A stretch of DNA of 64,000 bases from DAHUXN01 sp963729815 (GCA_963729815.1 CAVSPU010000008.1:1-64000); one strand, 5' to 3'. Counted from the first letter of the stretch, positions 55,168-63,920 are shown. The notes: generated by a model from the letters alone, not told the origin. Numbers and translations: made by a program.

Positions 55168-55197
55168 AGTCTCCCTCGGTTGCGAATTCGGTACTGT

Positions 55198-55746
55198 TCA
55201 GTCGACGCGATCCATGACCACAACGCGCTCTTCCTTGTCAATTTCGTTCAAGCGCACTTCAATGATCTCCATGTCCGTGGTTTCCACTGTTCGGCCGACG
55301 AAACTCGCCTCGATGGGCAGTTCGCGATGGCCGCGGTCGATTAGGACACAAAGGCGAATGCGGCGCGGGCGGCCCAAATCGAACAGACCATTCATGGCCG
55401 CGCGAACCGTGCGGCCCGTGTAAAGAACGTCGTCCACGAGAAGCAAATCGCGGTCGTCGACCGGAAACGAAATTTCACTCGATTGCACCACGGGTTGCGG
55501 CGCGACGGTCGAAAGATCGTCACGGTAGAGCGTTATGTCGAGCGTGCCGACGGGGACGTCCGCTTTCGATGACGCACGAATGGACTTGACGAGACGATCC
55601 GCTAAGGGAATGCCGCGGCGGCGAACGCCGATCAGCGCCAGGTCTTTCGCGCCGGCTGTTTTCTCGACGATTTCATGCGCCAGGCGGTCGAGCGTGCGGC
55701 GAATCTCATCCGCGGACATAAGCTGGCGCTTCTCGATGACACGCAT
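55198..55746 (-). CDS. pyrR: Bifunctional PyrR: pyr mRNA-binding regulator / uracil phosphoribosyltransferase
   Basis: A 182-residue type I phosphoribosyltransferase with the PRPP motif LLLVDDVLYTGRTVRAA and the PyrR features IGVRRRGIPLADRL and DITLYRDDLST. In Gram-positives and others PyrR binds pyr leader RNA when UMP is high; here no anti-terminator pair is evident in the short leader. It heads the pyrR-pyrB-pyrC unit and is divergent from pyrD. Confidence 0.92.
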   Translation of the reverse strand: MRVIEKRQLMSADEIRRTLDRLAHEIVEKTAGAKDLALIGVRRRGIPLADRLVKSIRASSKADVPVGTLDITLYRDDLSTVAPQPVVQSSEISFPVDDRDLLLVDDVLYTGRTVRAAMNGLFDLGRPRRIRLCVLIDRGHRELPIEASFVGRTVETTDMEIIEVRLNEIDKEERVVVMDRVD

Positions 55747-55892
55747 GAGCGCTTTATCGTAACACAGAGCGTGAAAAGTGCGAGAAGGCAGAAAGCGCGA
55801 GCTTCGTGCAAACGATTCTCTTGGCCACTCCGATTGCCACGTGCGAATTTAGAGATGGCGTGCATCGCGTAGCGCGTGATAGACTCTGTGCC

Positions 55893-56834
55893 GTGAGCTC
55901 GCCCGCAAGCGTCCGGCGGCCCACGGACGTTGACCTCAGCGTCCGGATCGGTACTCTTCTTCTCTCAAACCCCGTAATTGCCGCTAGCGGAACTTTCGGT
56001 TATGGAATTGAATTTTCTCACCTGGTCGACTTGAACTCTCTCGGTGGAATTGTCGTGAAGGGCCTATCTGCTCAACCGTTGGCAGGAGCGCCTGCGCCGC
56101 GGCTCTGTGAAACACCGGGAGGAATGCTCAATGCCGTAGGCCTGCAGAACATTGGTGTGCGCGCGTTCGTCGCGGAGAAACTCCCCGCGCTCAGGAAATA
56201 TCGAACAGCCGTCATCGCGAACGTCTTCGGCTACACGCTCGATGAGTATGTGGAAGTGATCCGTGTGCTCGAAGACGCAGAAGGCGTCGCCGCCTACGAA
56301 TTGAATATTTCCTGTCCAAATGTGGATCAGGGCGGAGCCGAGTTTGGGACAGATCCCGCGCTTGCTGCTGACGTTGTGGCTGCGGCACGTCGTGCGGCGC
56401 AAAACCGACCGCTATGGGTGAAGCTAGCGCCAAACGCGGACGTAAAGGCCATCGCCAGGGTGGCGGAAGCTGCTGGTGCGGACGCCCTGACCCTGGCCAA
56501 CACTTATCCCGCCATGAGTCTGGACCCTCAGACCGGCCGACCAAAGTTGGGCCGGTTGACCGGCGGCCTTTCTGGTCCTGCGATAAGACCATTGACGCTT
56601 CGGCTGGTTTACGACGTAAGTCGTACGGTGAAGATTCCCATAATTGGTTTAGGGGGAATAGAAACTCTCTCAGACGCGCTGGAGTACTTTCGAGCTGGAG
56701 CGACCGCAATCCAGGTCGGAACCGCCCATTTTGCCGATCCGCGGGCGTCCGAACGCGTGGTGGAGGAACTTGGGCACCACTGTAGGCAGCTAAACATATA
56801 TAATATCAGTAGTTTAAGGGAGACTATGGACTGA
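55893..56834 (+). CDS. pyrD: Dihydroorotate dehydrogenase, class 1 (PyrD-B-like)
   Basis: 313 residues from the GTG at 55893, chosen because the family core starts a few residues later (VDLSVRIGTLLLSNPVIAASGTFGYG). The class 1B marks are AYELNISCPNVDQGG with the catalytic Cys, ALTLANTYPAMSLDPQTGRP, and the C-terminal PIIGLGGIETLSDALEYFRAGATAIQVGTA phosphate-binding stretch. Class 1B enzymes use a partner PyrK and NAD; no pyrK is in this window. Divergent from pyrR. Confidence 0.92.
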   Translation: MSSPASVRRPTDVDLSVRIGTLLLSNPVIAASGTFGYGIEFSHLVDLNSLGGIVVKGLSAQPLAGAPAPRLCETPGGMLNAVGLQNIGVRAFVAEKLPALRKYRTAVIANVFGYTLDEYVEVIRVLEDAEGVAAYELNISCPNVDQGGAEFGTDPALAADVVAAARRAAQNRPLWVKLAPNADVKAIARVAEAAGADALTLANTYPAMSLDPQTGRPKLGRLTGGLSGPAIRPLTLRLVYDVSRTVKIPIIGLGGIETLSDALEYFRAGATAIQVGTAHFADPRASERVVEELGHHCRQLNIYNISSLRETMD

Positions 56835-56864
56835 AATCTGGAGTCAGTTCGAGAGAGAAATGCC

Positions 56865-56893
56865 TTGAGTGAGAGCCCGGCTTAAAGTATAAT
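56865..56893 (+). promoter_or_regulatory. Sigma-70-type promoter for rlpA-pyrF
   Basis: TTGAGT, a 17-base spacer and a perfect TATAAT end 29 bases before the rlpA start. The spacing is ideal and the site lies in the short gap after pyrD. Confidence 0.72.
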
Positions 56894-56922
56894 CGTGTTG
56901 ATTTTGAAAGAGTTACGAAACT

Positions 56923-57429
56923 ATGAGAACAAGACGAGCACGAATCACAAAGGCGATTCTGGCAGTCATACTGCCGTTTCTTCTCGTCCCGATTGTAAAG
57001 GCTCCGGCCGTCGGGGAAAGCACAGGTCCGGCGTCTGTGGGTGACGGCGAGCTGCTGGCATCTGGCTTGTCTGTTGCGAACTCTCGCTTGAGTCCAAAAC
57101 CGCTTAGATCTTTTGTTTGCCTGTCCAGTTGGTACGGCGAGGATTTTGACGGTCAAGTTACCGCGAACGGCGAGATTTATGATATGTATGCCCAGACGGC
57201 GGCTCATCCGAGTTTGCCGATGGGTTCCGTTGTGAGGATTGTCAATCTTCGGACGCAGAGGAGCGCGATCGTTCGAATCAACGACCGAGGCCCATACGTC
57301 CCAGGACGCGATCTCGACGTCTCGTACCAAGTGGCGAAAGAACTCGGCTTTGCCCACCGCGGGACCGCCCGCGTGAGGGTCGAGCTACTCAAGGTGCCGA
57401 AATCAAAGAACGAACCGCCAGCCAACTGA
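56923..57429 (+). CDS. rlpA: RlpA-like septal ring/lytic transglycosylase-domain protein
   Basis: A 168-residue exported protein with a signal peptide (basic MRTRRARITK, then AILAVILPFLLV). The double-psi beta-barrel of RlpA (SSWYGEDFDGQVTANGEIYDM, SLPMGSVVRIVN, VRINDRGPYVPGRDLDVS) is complete, including the catalytic-type Asp in NDRGPY. It cuts peptidoglycan lacking stem peptides. It lacks the SPOR domain of the E. coli protein. Its stop (57427-57429) overlaps the first codon of pyrF. Confidence 0.9.
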   Translation: MRTRRARITKAILAVILPFLLVPIVKAPAVGESTGPASVGDGELLASGLSVANSRLSPKPLRSFVCLSSWYGEDFDGQVTANGEIYDMYAQTAAHPSLPMGSVVRIVNLRTQRSAIVRINDRGPYVPGRDLDVSYQVAKELGFAHRGTARVRVELLKVPKSKNEPPAN

Positions 57430-58139
57430 TTGTCGCACTGGACTTTCCCCAACTTTCTGAAGCCATCCAACTTATTCGCCAATTGAAGAGCTGCGTGGGC
57501 CTTGCCAAGATCGGCAGCCAGCTATTCACTGCTGAGGGACCGCGGGCCGTTGAGAGAATCGCCCGGCTGGTCCCCGGCATTTTCCTCGATTTGAAGTTCT
57601 GCGACATACCGAACACCGTTGCTGGGGCGGTACTCTCTGCCGCACGGCTCCCCAAGGTCAAAATGCTGACCTTGCATAGCACAGGCGGTCTCGAGATGAT
57701 GCGAGCAGCTAGGGCGGCGCTGAAGGGCCTTAAGAATCCTCCAAAATTGCTGGGAGTTACGATCCTGACGAGCTTGGATGACGCGGAGCTCGTACGGATA
57801 GGGCTGACCGGGCCAGTTGAGAGCCGCGTGGTCGCGCTTGCGCAACTGGCAAAGACAGCCGGGCTGGACGGGATCGTAGCTTCTGCGCGTGAGGTTGGGG
57901 CTGTCCGCGCAGCGGTCGGCAGAGATATGACGATCGTAGTACCGGGTGTGCGCCCCGCGACGCCAGAAGGAGGCGCAAAAACTGACGATCAGGCACGGGT
58001 CGCAACGCCGGCGAGTGCGATGCGCGCCAGTGCCGATTACCTCGTCATTGGCCGGCCTATCACAGCGGCATCCGACCCGCGTAAGGCCGCCGAGACCATC
58101 CTCCAAGAAATGAAAGCCGCCAAGAAGTCCACAGTTTAG
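57426..58139 (+). CDS. pyrF: Orotidine 5'-phosphate decarboxylase with non-standard start
   Basis: About 237 residues. The catalytic DLKFCDIPN (Lys and Asp) and KIGSQLFTAEGP, VPGVRP and YLVIGRPITAASDP phosphate loop are all there. The conserved N-terminal strand LIVALDFPQ precedes the first in-frame ATG, GTG or TTG (TTG at 57483), which would delete the substrate-binding Asp. The best solution is a CTG start at 57426 that overlaps the rlpA stop as CTGA; ATT at 57429 is another. Translation by coupling from rlpA is likely. There is no good Shine-Dalgarno sequence. Confidence 0.85.
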   Translation: MIVALDFPQLSEAIQLIRQLKSCVGLAKIGSQLFTAEGPRAVERIARLVPGIFLDLKFCDIPNTVAGAVLSAARLPKVKMLTLHSTGGLEMMRAARAALKGLKNPPKLLGVTILTSLDDAELVRIGLTGPVESRVVALAQLAKTAGLDGIVASAREVGAVRAAVGRDMTIVVPGVRPATPEGGAKTDDQARVATPASAMRASADYLVIGRPITAASDPRKAAETILQEMKAAKKSTV

Positions 58140-58256
58140 CTACGACCCCATTTTCTCCGCAAAGTCTTGTCGTTTGACGTTTGACCCCACTATCCGAGTC
58201 CGCTAGCATCGGCGGGCATCTCTGATTTGCGAAGAGCAATCCTGGGACGAGAGCGC

Positions 58257-60158
58257 GTGAGCAAACACGTCATCGTTGGCACGGCTGGGCACATTGACCA
58301 TGGTAAGTCCGCCCTGATTGAGGCGCTCACAGGTACGCATCCCGACCGCTTGGAAGAAGAGAAGCGGCGCGGGATCACCATCGACCTGGGTTTTGCGTTT
58401 CTGGAATTGGGGGATGTGCGGCTGGGGTTCGTCGATGTGCCTGGACATGAGCGATTCGTGCGCAACATGCTGGCCGGGGCCGGGGGAATCGACTTGGTGC
58501 TGCTCGTCATCGCCGCCGATGAGGCAATCAAGCCGCAGACGCGGGAACACTTCGACATTTGCCGCTTGCTCGGGATTGAGCGTGGGATTGTGGCTATCAC
58601 GAAGACCGATTTGGTCGAGCGCGACATGTTGGGGTTGGCCAAGCTGGAGATCGAGGAACTCATCCGCAGCTCGTTCTTGGAGGGCGCGCCGATTGTCGGC
58701 GTAAGCGCGAAAACGGGCGCGGGTCTCGAGGAAATGAAGGCAGCGTTGCTCCGAGTTGCGCGGGAGGCGTCCGGTAAGGATGCCTCGCGGCGCGTCCGCC
58801 TGCCGATCGACCGTGCGTTTGTAATGAAGGGCTTCGGGACGGTGGTGACGGGCACGCTGATTTCAGGAACATTGCGTGTCGAGCAAGAGGTGGAGTTGCT
58901 TCCGGGCGGAAAGCGCTTGCGGATTCGCGGGCTGCACTCGGGCGGCCATGCCGTGAAGCAGGCGGAAGCAGGGCAACGGACGGCCGTGAATCTGGCGGAT
59001 ATTGAAACGGGAGAAATCGAGCGCGGAATGGTGTTGGCCGCGCCGGGAATCTTTCATGTGACGAGCCGGCTTGATGCACGATTGACACTGCTCGCGTCGG
59101 CGCGTCCTCTGAAGAGCCACGCACGTGTTCATTTCCATCAGGCCACGACGGAGACGGTGGCGCGTGTGTCGCTACTGAATCAGGAGCATCTGTCGCCAGG
59201 AGACACGGCGCTCGCGCAAATGCGGCTGGATGACCCAGTGCTGTTGTTGCCCGGTGATCGTTTCATCATTCGGCAATTTTCGCCGGTGGTGACGGTCGGC
59301 GGTGGCATTGTACTCGATGCCCTTGCCGCTCGGCACAAGAAGGACGATGAGGGCGCCGTGGCGTTCCTGGAGACAATGGAGCGAGGCAACCGGGGTGAGA
59401 TTCTGGCTGCGCTTGCGGCAGAGGATGGGCGCGGTGCGGACCTGGCGAAGCTCATCGCGCGCACCGGATGGCTCGAGAGCGAAATTCGCGAAACGGCGAA
59501 AGCGCTGGCCGAGGCGAAACAGATGCGCATCATATCCGAGCAGCCACTGATTCTGATTTCGGCCAATGGCATGGAGGGTCTCTTGCGCGCGATTGAGCGC
59601 GGAGTTGATGAATTTCACTCGAAGAATCCACTTCTCTCAGGCATTGCAAAGCAGGAATTGCGCGGGCGAATCGCCAGAAAGGTTCGCGCGGAAGTGTTTC
59701 GTGCGGCGCTGGATGAACTAGTGGCGCGAGGAAAAATCGCGGCGGCCGGAGACATCGTGCAGCGCGCTAGGCGCGAAATTGCGCTGACACCGGAGGAAAC
59801 GCAAGCCAAGGAGCAAATCGCGCAGCAGTTTAAGAGCGCGGGCCTTGCTGCACCGGCTGTGGCGGAAGTCTTGAAAGGCGTGTGCGTGGATGTGGCGCGA
59901 GCGCGAAAGCTGCTGCAAATTCTGATCCGCGAAAAGACGCTCGCGAAAATCACCGAGGAGTTGGTCTTGCACCGGACCGCCGTTGAAAAATTGCGCGAGA
60001 TGCTGTCCGGATACAAGAAAGGGCATGGCTCAAACCTGCCCATTGCGGCTTTCAAGGAATTGGCCGGGGTGAGCCGGAAGTACGCGATTCCGCTGCTCGA
60101 ATACCTCGACCGGGAGGGCTTGACGCGACGCACGGGCGATGAGCGTGTTATACTCTAG
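58257..60158 (+). CDS. selB: Selenocysteine-specific elongation factor
   Basis: A 633-residue GTPase. GTG start at 58257 gives MSKHVIVGTAGHIDHGKS; a TTG 30 bases earlier is less supported. G-motifs: GTAGHIDHGKS, DVPGHERF and the NKxD equivalent TKTDLV. Domains 2-3 follow as in EF-Tu (~175-370), then the SelB winged-helix repeats to the C-terminus (RKYAIPLLEYLDREGLTRRTGDERVIL). It brings Sec-tRNA to in-frame UGA with a SECIS hairpin. No selA or tRNA-Sec is in this window, and I did not find a selenoprotein gene here. Confidence 0.93.
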   Translation: MSKHVIVGTAGHIDHGKSALIEALTGTHPDRLEEEKRRGITIDLGFAFLELGDVRLGFVDVPGHERFVRNMLAGAGGIDLVLLVIAADEAIKPQTREHFDICRLLGIERGIVAITKTDLVERDMLGLAKLEIEELIRSSFLEGAPIVGVSAKTGAGLEEMKAALLRVAREASGKDASRRVRLPIDRAFVMKGFGTVVTGTLISGTLRVEQEVELLPGGKRLRIRGLHSGGHAVKQAEAGQRTAVNLADIETGEIERGMVLAAPGIFHVTSRLDARLTLLASARPLKSHARVHFHQATTETVARVSLLNQEHLSPGDTALAQMRLDDPVLLLPGDRFIIRQFSPVVTVGGGIVLDALAARHKKDDEGAVAFLETMERGNRGEILAALAAEDGRGADLAKLIARTGWLESEIRETAKALAEAKQMRIISEQPLILISANGMEGLLRAIERGVDEFHSKNPLLSGIAKQELRGRIARKVRAEVFRAALDELVARGKIAAAGDIVQRARREIALTPEETQAKEQIAQQFKSAGLAAPAVAEVLKGVCVDVARARKLLQILIREKTLAKITEELVLHRTAVEKLREMLSGYKKGHGSNLPIAAFKELAGVSRKYAIPLLEYLDREGLTRRTGDERVIL

Positions 60159-60226
60159 GACGATTACACCCGACAAAGCACCCGATGGGCTATAATAGCG
60201 GCCCAGAGTCGGAAAGGCGGCGAGGT

Positions 60227-60451
60227 ATGTGGCAGCATGCGATAAGTCTTGTGGCGATCTTAGATTCGCCAATGGACATTGCGATTGTCGTTTTAGTTGT
60301 ACTCATTCTTTTCGGCGGCAAGAAGATCCCTGAGATGATGCGCGGGATAGGCAGTGGTATCAGGGAATTCAAGCAAGGAATGCGCGACGAGCCAACGCCG
60401 CCGCCCTCGACAACAACCACTACCGCTCCGCCGGCCGAACCCAAGAAATAG
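60227..60451 (+). CDS. tatA: TatA-family twin-arginine translocase subunit
   Basis: A 74-residue protein from ATG 60227 behind CGGCGAGG. The hydrophobic helix DIAIVVLVVLILFGGKKIPEMM leads to the FGxKK hinge and an amphipathic helix (GSGIREFKQGM), then a Pro/Thr-rich tail. A shorter start at 60272 would place the Met at the helix itself and is possible. TATAAT at 60191-60196 may be a -10 box, though the -35 is weak. A terminator follows. Confidence 0.87.
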   Translation: MWQHAISLVAILDSPMDIAIVVLVVLILFGGKKIPEMMRGIGSGIREFKQGMRDEPTPPPSTTTTTAPPAEPKK

Positions 60452-60488
60452 CCAATAGCAATCAGCGACTTTTTAAACTGGATTTGCG

Positions 60489-60520
60489 ACGGCAGCCATC
60501 GGGCTGCCGTTTTCCTTTTT
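60489..60520 (+). terminator. Rho-independent terminator after tatA
   Basis: A perfect 9-bp stem ACGGCAGCC/GGCTGCCGT with a four-base loop (60489-60510) is followed by a T-rich run (TTTTCCTTTTT) ending near 60520. It lies 38 bases after the tatA stop and just before the convergent maf gene. Confidence 0.88.
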
Positions 60521-60537
60521 GCCGCCGATTACCTGCT

Positions 60538-61155
60538 TTACTTCCGTGCACCTCCGCGCTGGCTCGTGCGTGCGTCAAACTCGAATTTACGAAGCATTGC
60601 GTAAAGCCGCGCCAGAGGCAGGCCCATTACGTTGAAGTAGCATCCTTCGATCCGCGAAACAAATTTTCCGCCGCGCCCTTGTATGCCGTAAGCACCCGCT
60701 TTGTCGAAAGGCTCGCCGGTGGAGACGTAGTCTTCGATTTCTGCTTCGGTTAGCGTTGCGAATGTTACGCGAGTTGCTTCAAGGGCGGCGACTGCCGGCC
60801 CGCCTGACATCGGAAGAACCGTCAGTCCCGTGAACACTTCATGCGTTTTGCCACTGAGGCGGCGAAGCATGCCGCAAGCTTCTTCGTTCGATGCAGGCTT
60901 TCCTAGAATCTCCCCATCGGCCACGACCACCGTATCGGCCCCGATAATGAAAGTGGGCTCCGGCGCTGCCTCGTTCACAAACTGGCGCGCGGTGGCGCGG
61001 GCTTTTTCTTCGGCGAGGTGGAGAACACAAACCTGCGCGGATTCCCCCGGCCGAAGCGACTCGTCGACATGCGCGGGGCGTACTTCGAAGTCGAACCCGG
61101 CATTGCGCAGAATTTCCGCGCGGCGCGGCGAGGCGGAAGCGAGAATGAGCTTCAT
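60538..61155 (-). CDS. maf: Maf-family nucleotide pyrophosphatase
   Basis: A 205-residue house-cleaning pyrophosphatase that removes non-canonical nucleoside triphosphates. Motifs: LILASASPRRAEILRNAGF at the N-terminus, GADTVVVADGEILGKPAS, SGKTHEVFTGL and GRGGKFVSRIEGCYFNVMGLPL at the C-terminal end. It fits the dTTP/UTP type. It overlaps nothing and precedes, by order on the minus strand, a B12 mutase gene 22 bases away. Confidence 0.92.
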   Translation of the reverse strand: MKLILASASPRRAEILRNAGFDFEVRPAHVDESLRPGESAQVCVLHLAEEKARATARQFVNEAAPEPTFIIGADTVVVADGEILGKPASNEEACGMLRRLSGKTHEVFTGLTVLPMSGGPAVAALEATRVTFATLTEAEIEDYVSTGEPFDKAGAYGIQGRGGKFVSRIEGCYFNVMGLPLARLYAMLRKFEFDARTSQRGGARK

Positions 61156-61177
61156 CGTTTGCGTCGGTGCCTCGCGC

Positions 61178-62794
61178 CTATATGACGACGGATTCCTGGT
61201 ATTCGCCGAAGGCGCCGCGGAGCGCGTCGGAAATTTCGCCTACGGTGGCGTAGGATTCGACAGCGGAAAGAATCGCGGGCATCAGATTTTCCTTCGTCCC
61301 GGCACGGCGGTTGATTTCAGCTAGAGCAATTTTCGCCTTGCCGGCGTCTCGGCGCGCGCGCAGCGCGTTGAGGCGAGCTACCTGTGTGCGCTCGACTTCA
61401 GGATCGACATGCATCGTGGGAATTTGTTTGCCCTCGTCTTCGGTAAAACGATTCACGCCAACGACGACGACTTCGCCGCGCTCGACCGCCTGCTGATAAT
61501 TGTAGGCGGCCTGCTGAATTTCCGATTGCACGAAACCCGTTTCGATGGCGCGAAGCATGCCCCCGAGCGAATCGATCTTGACGATGTACTCATCGGCGCC
61601 GCGTTCGATTTCATTCGTGAGATATTCGATGGCGTAGGAGCCAGCGAAGGGATCGATCGTGTTTGTGACTCCTGTTTCATGGGCAATGACCTGCTGCGTG
61701 CGGAGGGCCAGCAACGCGGATTGTTCCGTCGGAAGCGCGAGGGCTTCGTCCATGCTATTCGTATGCAGCGATTGGCAGCCTCCCAGAACGGCGGCGAGAC
61801 CCTGAAGCGCGACGCGAACAAGATTATTCTCCGGCTGCTGCGCGGTGAGCGTCGAGCCGCCCGTTTGCGCGTGAAAGCGCAGCAACATCGATCGCGGATC
61901 GCGAGCGCCGAAGCGATCGCGCATCAGGCGCGCCCAGAGGCGGCGGGCAGCGCGGAACTTGGCGACTTCGTCCAGCAGGCCGTTGTGCGAATTGAAAAAG
62001 AAGGAAAGTTGGGGCGCGAAATCATCCACATTGAGTCCTGCGGCGATGGCGGCATCGACGTAGGCGATTGCGTTGGCCAGCGTGAATGCCACTTCCTGTA
62101 CGGCGGTTGAACCGGCTTCGCGAATGTGATAGCCGGAAATCGAAATTGCGTTCCAGTTGGGAATCTCTGCGCGGCACCATGCGAAAATATCCGTGACGAT
62201 GCGCATCGCTGGGCGAATCGGGTAAATGTAGGTTCCACGCGCGACGTATTCCTTGAGAATATCGTTCTGCACCGTTCCCGCCAGGCGGCGAAGATTCGCG
62301 CCCTGCCTTTTTGCCACGGCGACATAGAGCGCGAGCAAAATCGCCGCGGTCGAATTGATCGTCATCGAAGTGGAAACCCGGTCGAGCGGGATGCCGTCGA
62401 AAAGCGTTTCCATGTCTTCGAGCGAATCAATGGCCACGCCCACCTTGCCGACTTCACCCAAGGCGAGCGCGTGATCGGAATCCATGCCAATTTGCGTAGG
62501 CAGATCAAAAGCAACGGAGAGCCCCGTCTGGCCCTGCGACAGCAAGTAACGGTAGCGCTGGTTCGACTCGACCGCTGTGCCGAACCCGGCGTATTGGCGC
62601 ATGGTCCAGAGCCGGCCACGATACATTGTGGGATAAATGCCGCGCGTAAAGGGGAACTGTCCCGGAAAGCCTAAATCGCGCTCGGAGTCCCAGTCGCCAA
62701 GATTCTCAGGCGTAACGGTCGTGCCGATAGGCAAAGCGCCGGGGGAAACATTGCGCTCCTGATTCGTTTCCGTTTTGGCGGGGCTTTTGTTCAT
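61178..62794 (-). CDS. Methylmalonyl-CoA mutase-type catalytic subunit without B12 domain
   Basis: A 538-residue (beta/alpha)8 barrel of the acyl-CoA mutase family, starting at ATG 62794; an open frame upstream has no support. YPTMYRGRLWTMRQYAGFGTA, FDLPTQIGMDSDHALALGEVGKVGVAIDSLEDM and the RFHAQTGGSTLTAQQPENN block are typical. No C-terminal cobalamin domain (DxHxxG) is present, so a separate small subunit must carry B12. Methylmalonyl-CoA, ethylmalonyl-CoA or isobutyryl-CoA mutase are possible; the substrate cannot be fixed. An adjacent small membrane gene lies upstream. Confidence 0.87.
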   Translation of the reverse strand: MNKSPAKTETNQERNVSPGALPIGTTVTPENLGDWDSERDLGFPGQFPFTRGIYPTMYRGRLWTMRQYAGFGTAVESNQRYRYLLSQGQTGLSVAFDLPTQIGMDSDHALALGEVGKVGVAIDSLEDMETLFDGIPLDRVSTSMTINSTAAILLALYVAVAKRQGANLRRLAGTVQNDILKEYVARGTYIYPIRPAMRIVTDIFAWCRAEIPNWNAISISGYHIREAGSTAVQEVAFTLANAIAYVDAAIAAGLNVDDFAPQLSFFFNSHNGLLDEVAKFRAARRLWARLMRDRFGARDPRSMLLRFHAQTGGSTLTAQQPENNLVRVALQGLAAVLGGCQSLHTNSMDEALALPTEQSALLALRTQQVIAHETGVTNTIDPFAGSYAIEYLTNEIERGADEYIVKIDSLGGMLRAIETGFVQSEIQQAAYNYQQAVERGEVVVVGVNRFTEDEGKQIPTMHVDPEVERTQVARLNALRARRDAGKAKIALAEINRRAGTKENLMPAILSAVESYATVGEISDALRGAFGEYQESVVI

Positions 62795-62808
62795 CGCTGG
62801 AATACAAT

Positions 62809-63090
62809 CTAGCGCACGCGGCGCGCTCTGCGAAACGAACTGACAGCAAAGTAAGCCATCATCAGCGTATATCCGAGGGCGAGCGCCGCGATCCAGCCGT
62901 TGCCGGGCTGATGGATTTGCTTCCAGGCAGCGGTGCCCGCGTAGAGTGCGAAGAGCGCGAAAAGCGATCCCGTCGCCTCGTGAAAAAGCTGGCGAGCCAG
63001 CTTCCAGAAGGCGCGCAGCATCGTCGAACCCGCGCGCCATGCCGCCGAAATCCAATCCGGACCCAAGTTTGGCTTGACGCTGGCAGCCAT
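62809..63090 (-). CDS. Small membrane protein of unknown function
   Basis: A 93-residue protein with probable two membrane segments (SLFALFALYAGTAAW and GWIAALALGYTLMMAYFAV) and a basic C-terminus (RRARRVR). It precedes the mutase gene by 14 bases on the same strand. Conserved-looking but I recognise no family function. Confidence 0.62.
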   Translation of the reverse strand: MAASVKPNLGPDWISAAWRAGSTMLRAFWKLARQLFHEATGSLFALFALYAGTAAWKQIHQPGNGWIAALALGYTLMMAYFAVSSFRRARRVR

Positions 63091-63197
63091 GCCGCCATTC
63101 TAATACATCCGGAGAGGAGTTGTCGGCTCGTACACCAGGGCTTGTATCCTTCGCGCTGGCGCAATAGAATCGACAACAGGGAAGTGGGAGGTCGACC

Positions 63198-63533
63198 TTG
63201 CGGCTCGATGACAACTTGAAAGCTCTGCTCCGCGAACTGGGACATGCGATTAACGATTCCGTGGCGGACTCAGAAAAAATTGCCGAGGCCATCGCCAATG
63301 TGCGCGCCGCCGGTTACGACATCGTGCTCAAGCTCGATGCCACGATCGGGCTAGCGCAGCGATCGTCGCAGGAATCGAAAATGACGACGAACGACCGGCG
63401 CTTCCTGGAATCGTTGCACATTCGCGTGGATGAGGAAGTGATGGACGAGCAGGTCGAGGCTGGAAAAGTCGAGATTACGCCGCAGGACATTAAATTCCTG
63501 AAGTCTCTTAAGATTTCCATCGATGAAGCGTAA
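63198..63533 (+). CDS. Small acidic cytoplasmic protein of unknown function
   Basis: A 111-residue protein from TTG 63198 with GGGAGG upstream. Helical N-terminal part (LKALLRELGHAINDSVADSEKIAEAI) and a charged C-terminal part with a repeat-like LKSLKISIDEA and LESLHIRVDEE. No domain recognised. The stop overlaps the start of the next gene by 11 bases, suggesting coupling. Confidence 0.65.
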   Translation: MRLDDNLKALLRELGHAINDSVADSEKIAEAIANVRAAGYDIVLKLDATIGLAQRSSQESKMTTNDRRFLESLHIRVDEEVMDEQVEAGKVEITPQDIKFLKSLKISIDEA

Positions 63534-63885
63534 GCACATCTCGGCGGTGATTTTCATTGCGGCTGTCGCTGGCGTCGCAGCCGTTCCGGCGCGGGCTCAG
63601 ACGACGACAGCCGCAACCGTCAAGGCAAAGAACGTTTCGCCGAAGATGAAGCTGGACGCGTTTAAGGGCGACGTGATCCGCATGGACACAGCGATGATCA
63701 TGGTGCGCAATCCGAAAAATACCTATGTTGTGCGCACATTTACGTTTTCAACGAGCCTCAAGGCCAAGCTGCAAAAACTTATTGCCCAGGGCGGCTATCA
63801 GTCCGGAGATCACGTGACCGTGAAATACGAGCGCGGCACAAACATCGCCGAAGAGATTCACGGCAAAGCCTCGAAAGCCTTCTAG
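63523..63885 (+). CDS. Small secreted protein of unknown function
   Basis: A 120-residue protein with a signal peptide (MKRKHISAVIFIAAVAGVAAVPARA). The mature part looks like a beta-barrel of DUF5666/OB type (FKGDVIRMDTAMIMVRNP...DHVTVKYERGTNIAEEI). It overlaps the preceding gene by 11 bases and is followed by the Memo gene. Function unknown. Confidence 0.72.
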   Translation: MKRKHISAVIFIAAVAGVAAVPARAQTTTAATVKAKNVSPKMKLDAFKGDVIRMDTAMIMVRNPKNTYVVRTFTFSTSLKAKLQKLIAQGGYQSGDHVTVKYERGTNIAEEIHGKASKAF

Positions 63886-63920
63886 CCTGGATCGCTGTAG
63901 AATCCCTCAGGAAGGTTTCC

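Noticed and set aside
62795..63298. Extension of the mutase upstream by 168 codons
   Set aside because: It overlaps the small membrane-protein gene in another phase and lacks mutase-family sequence.
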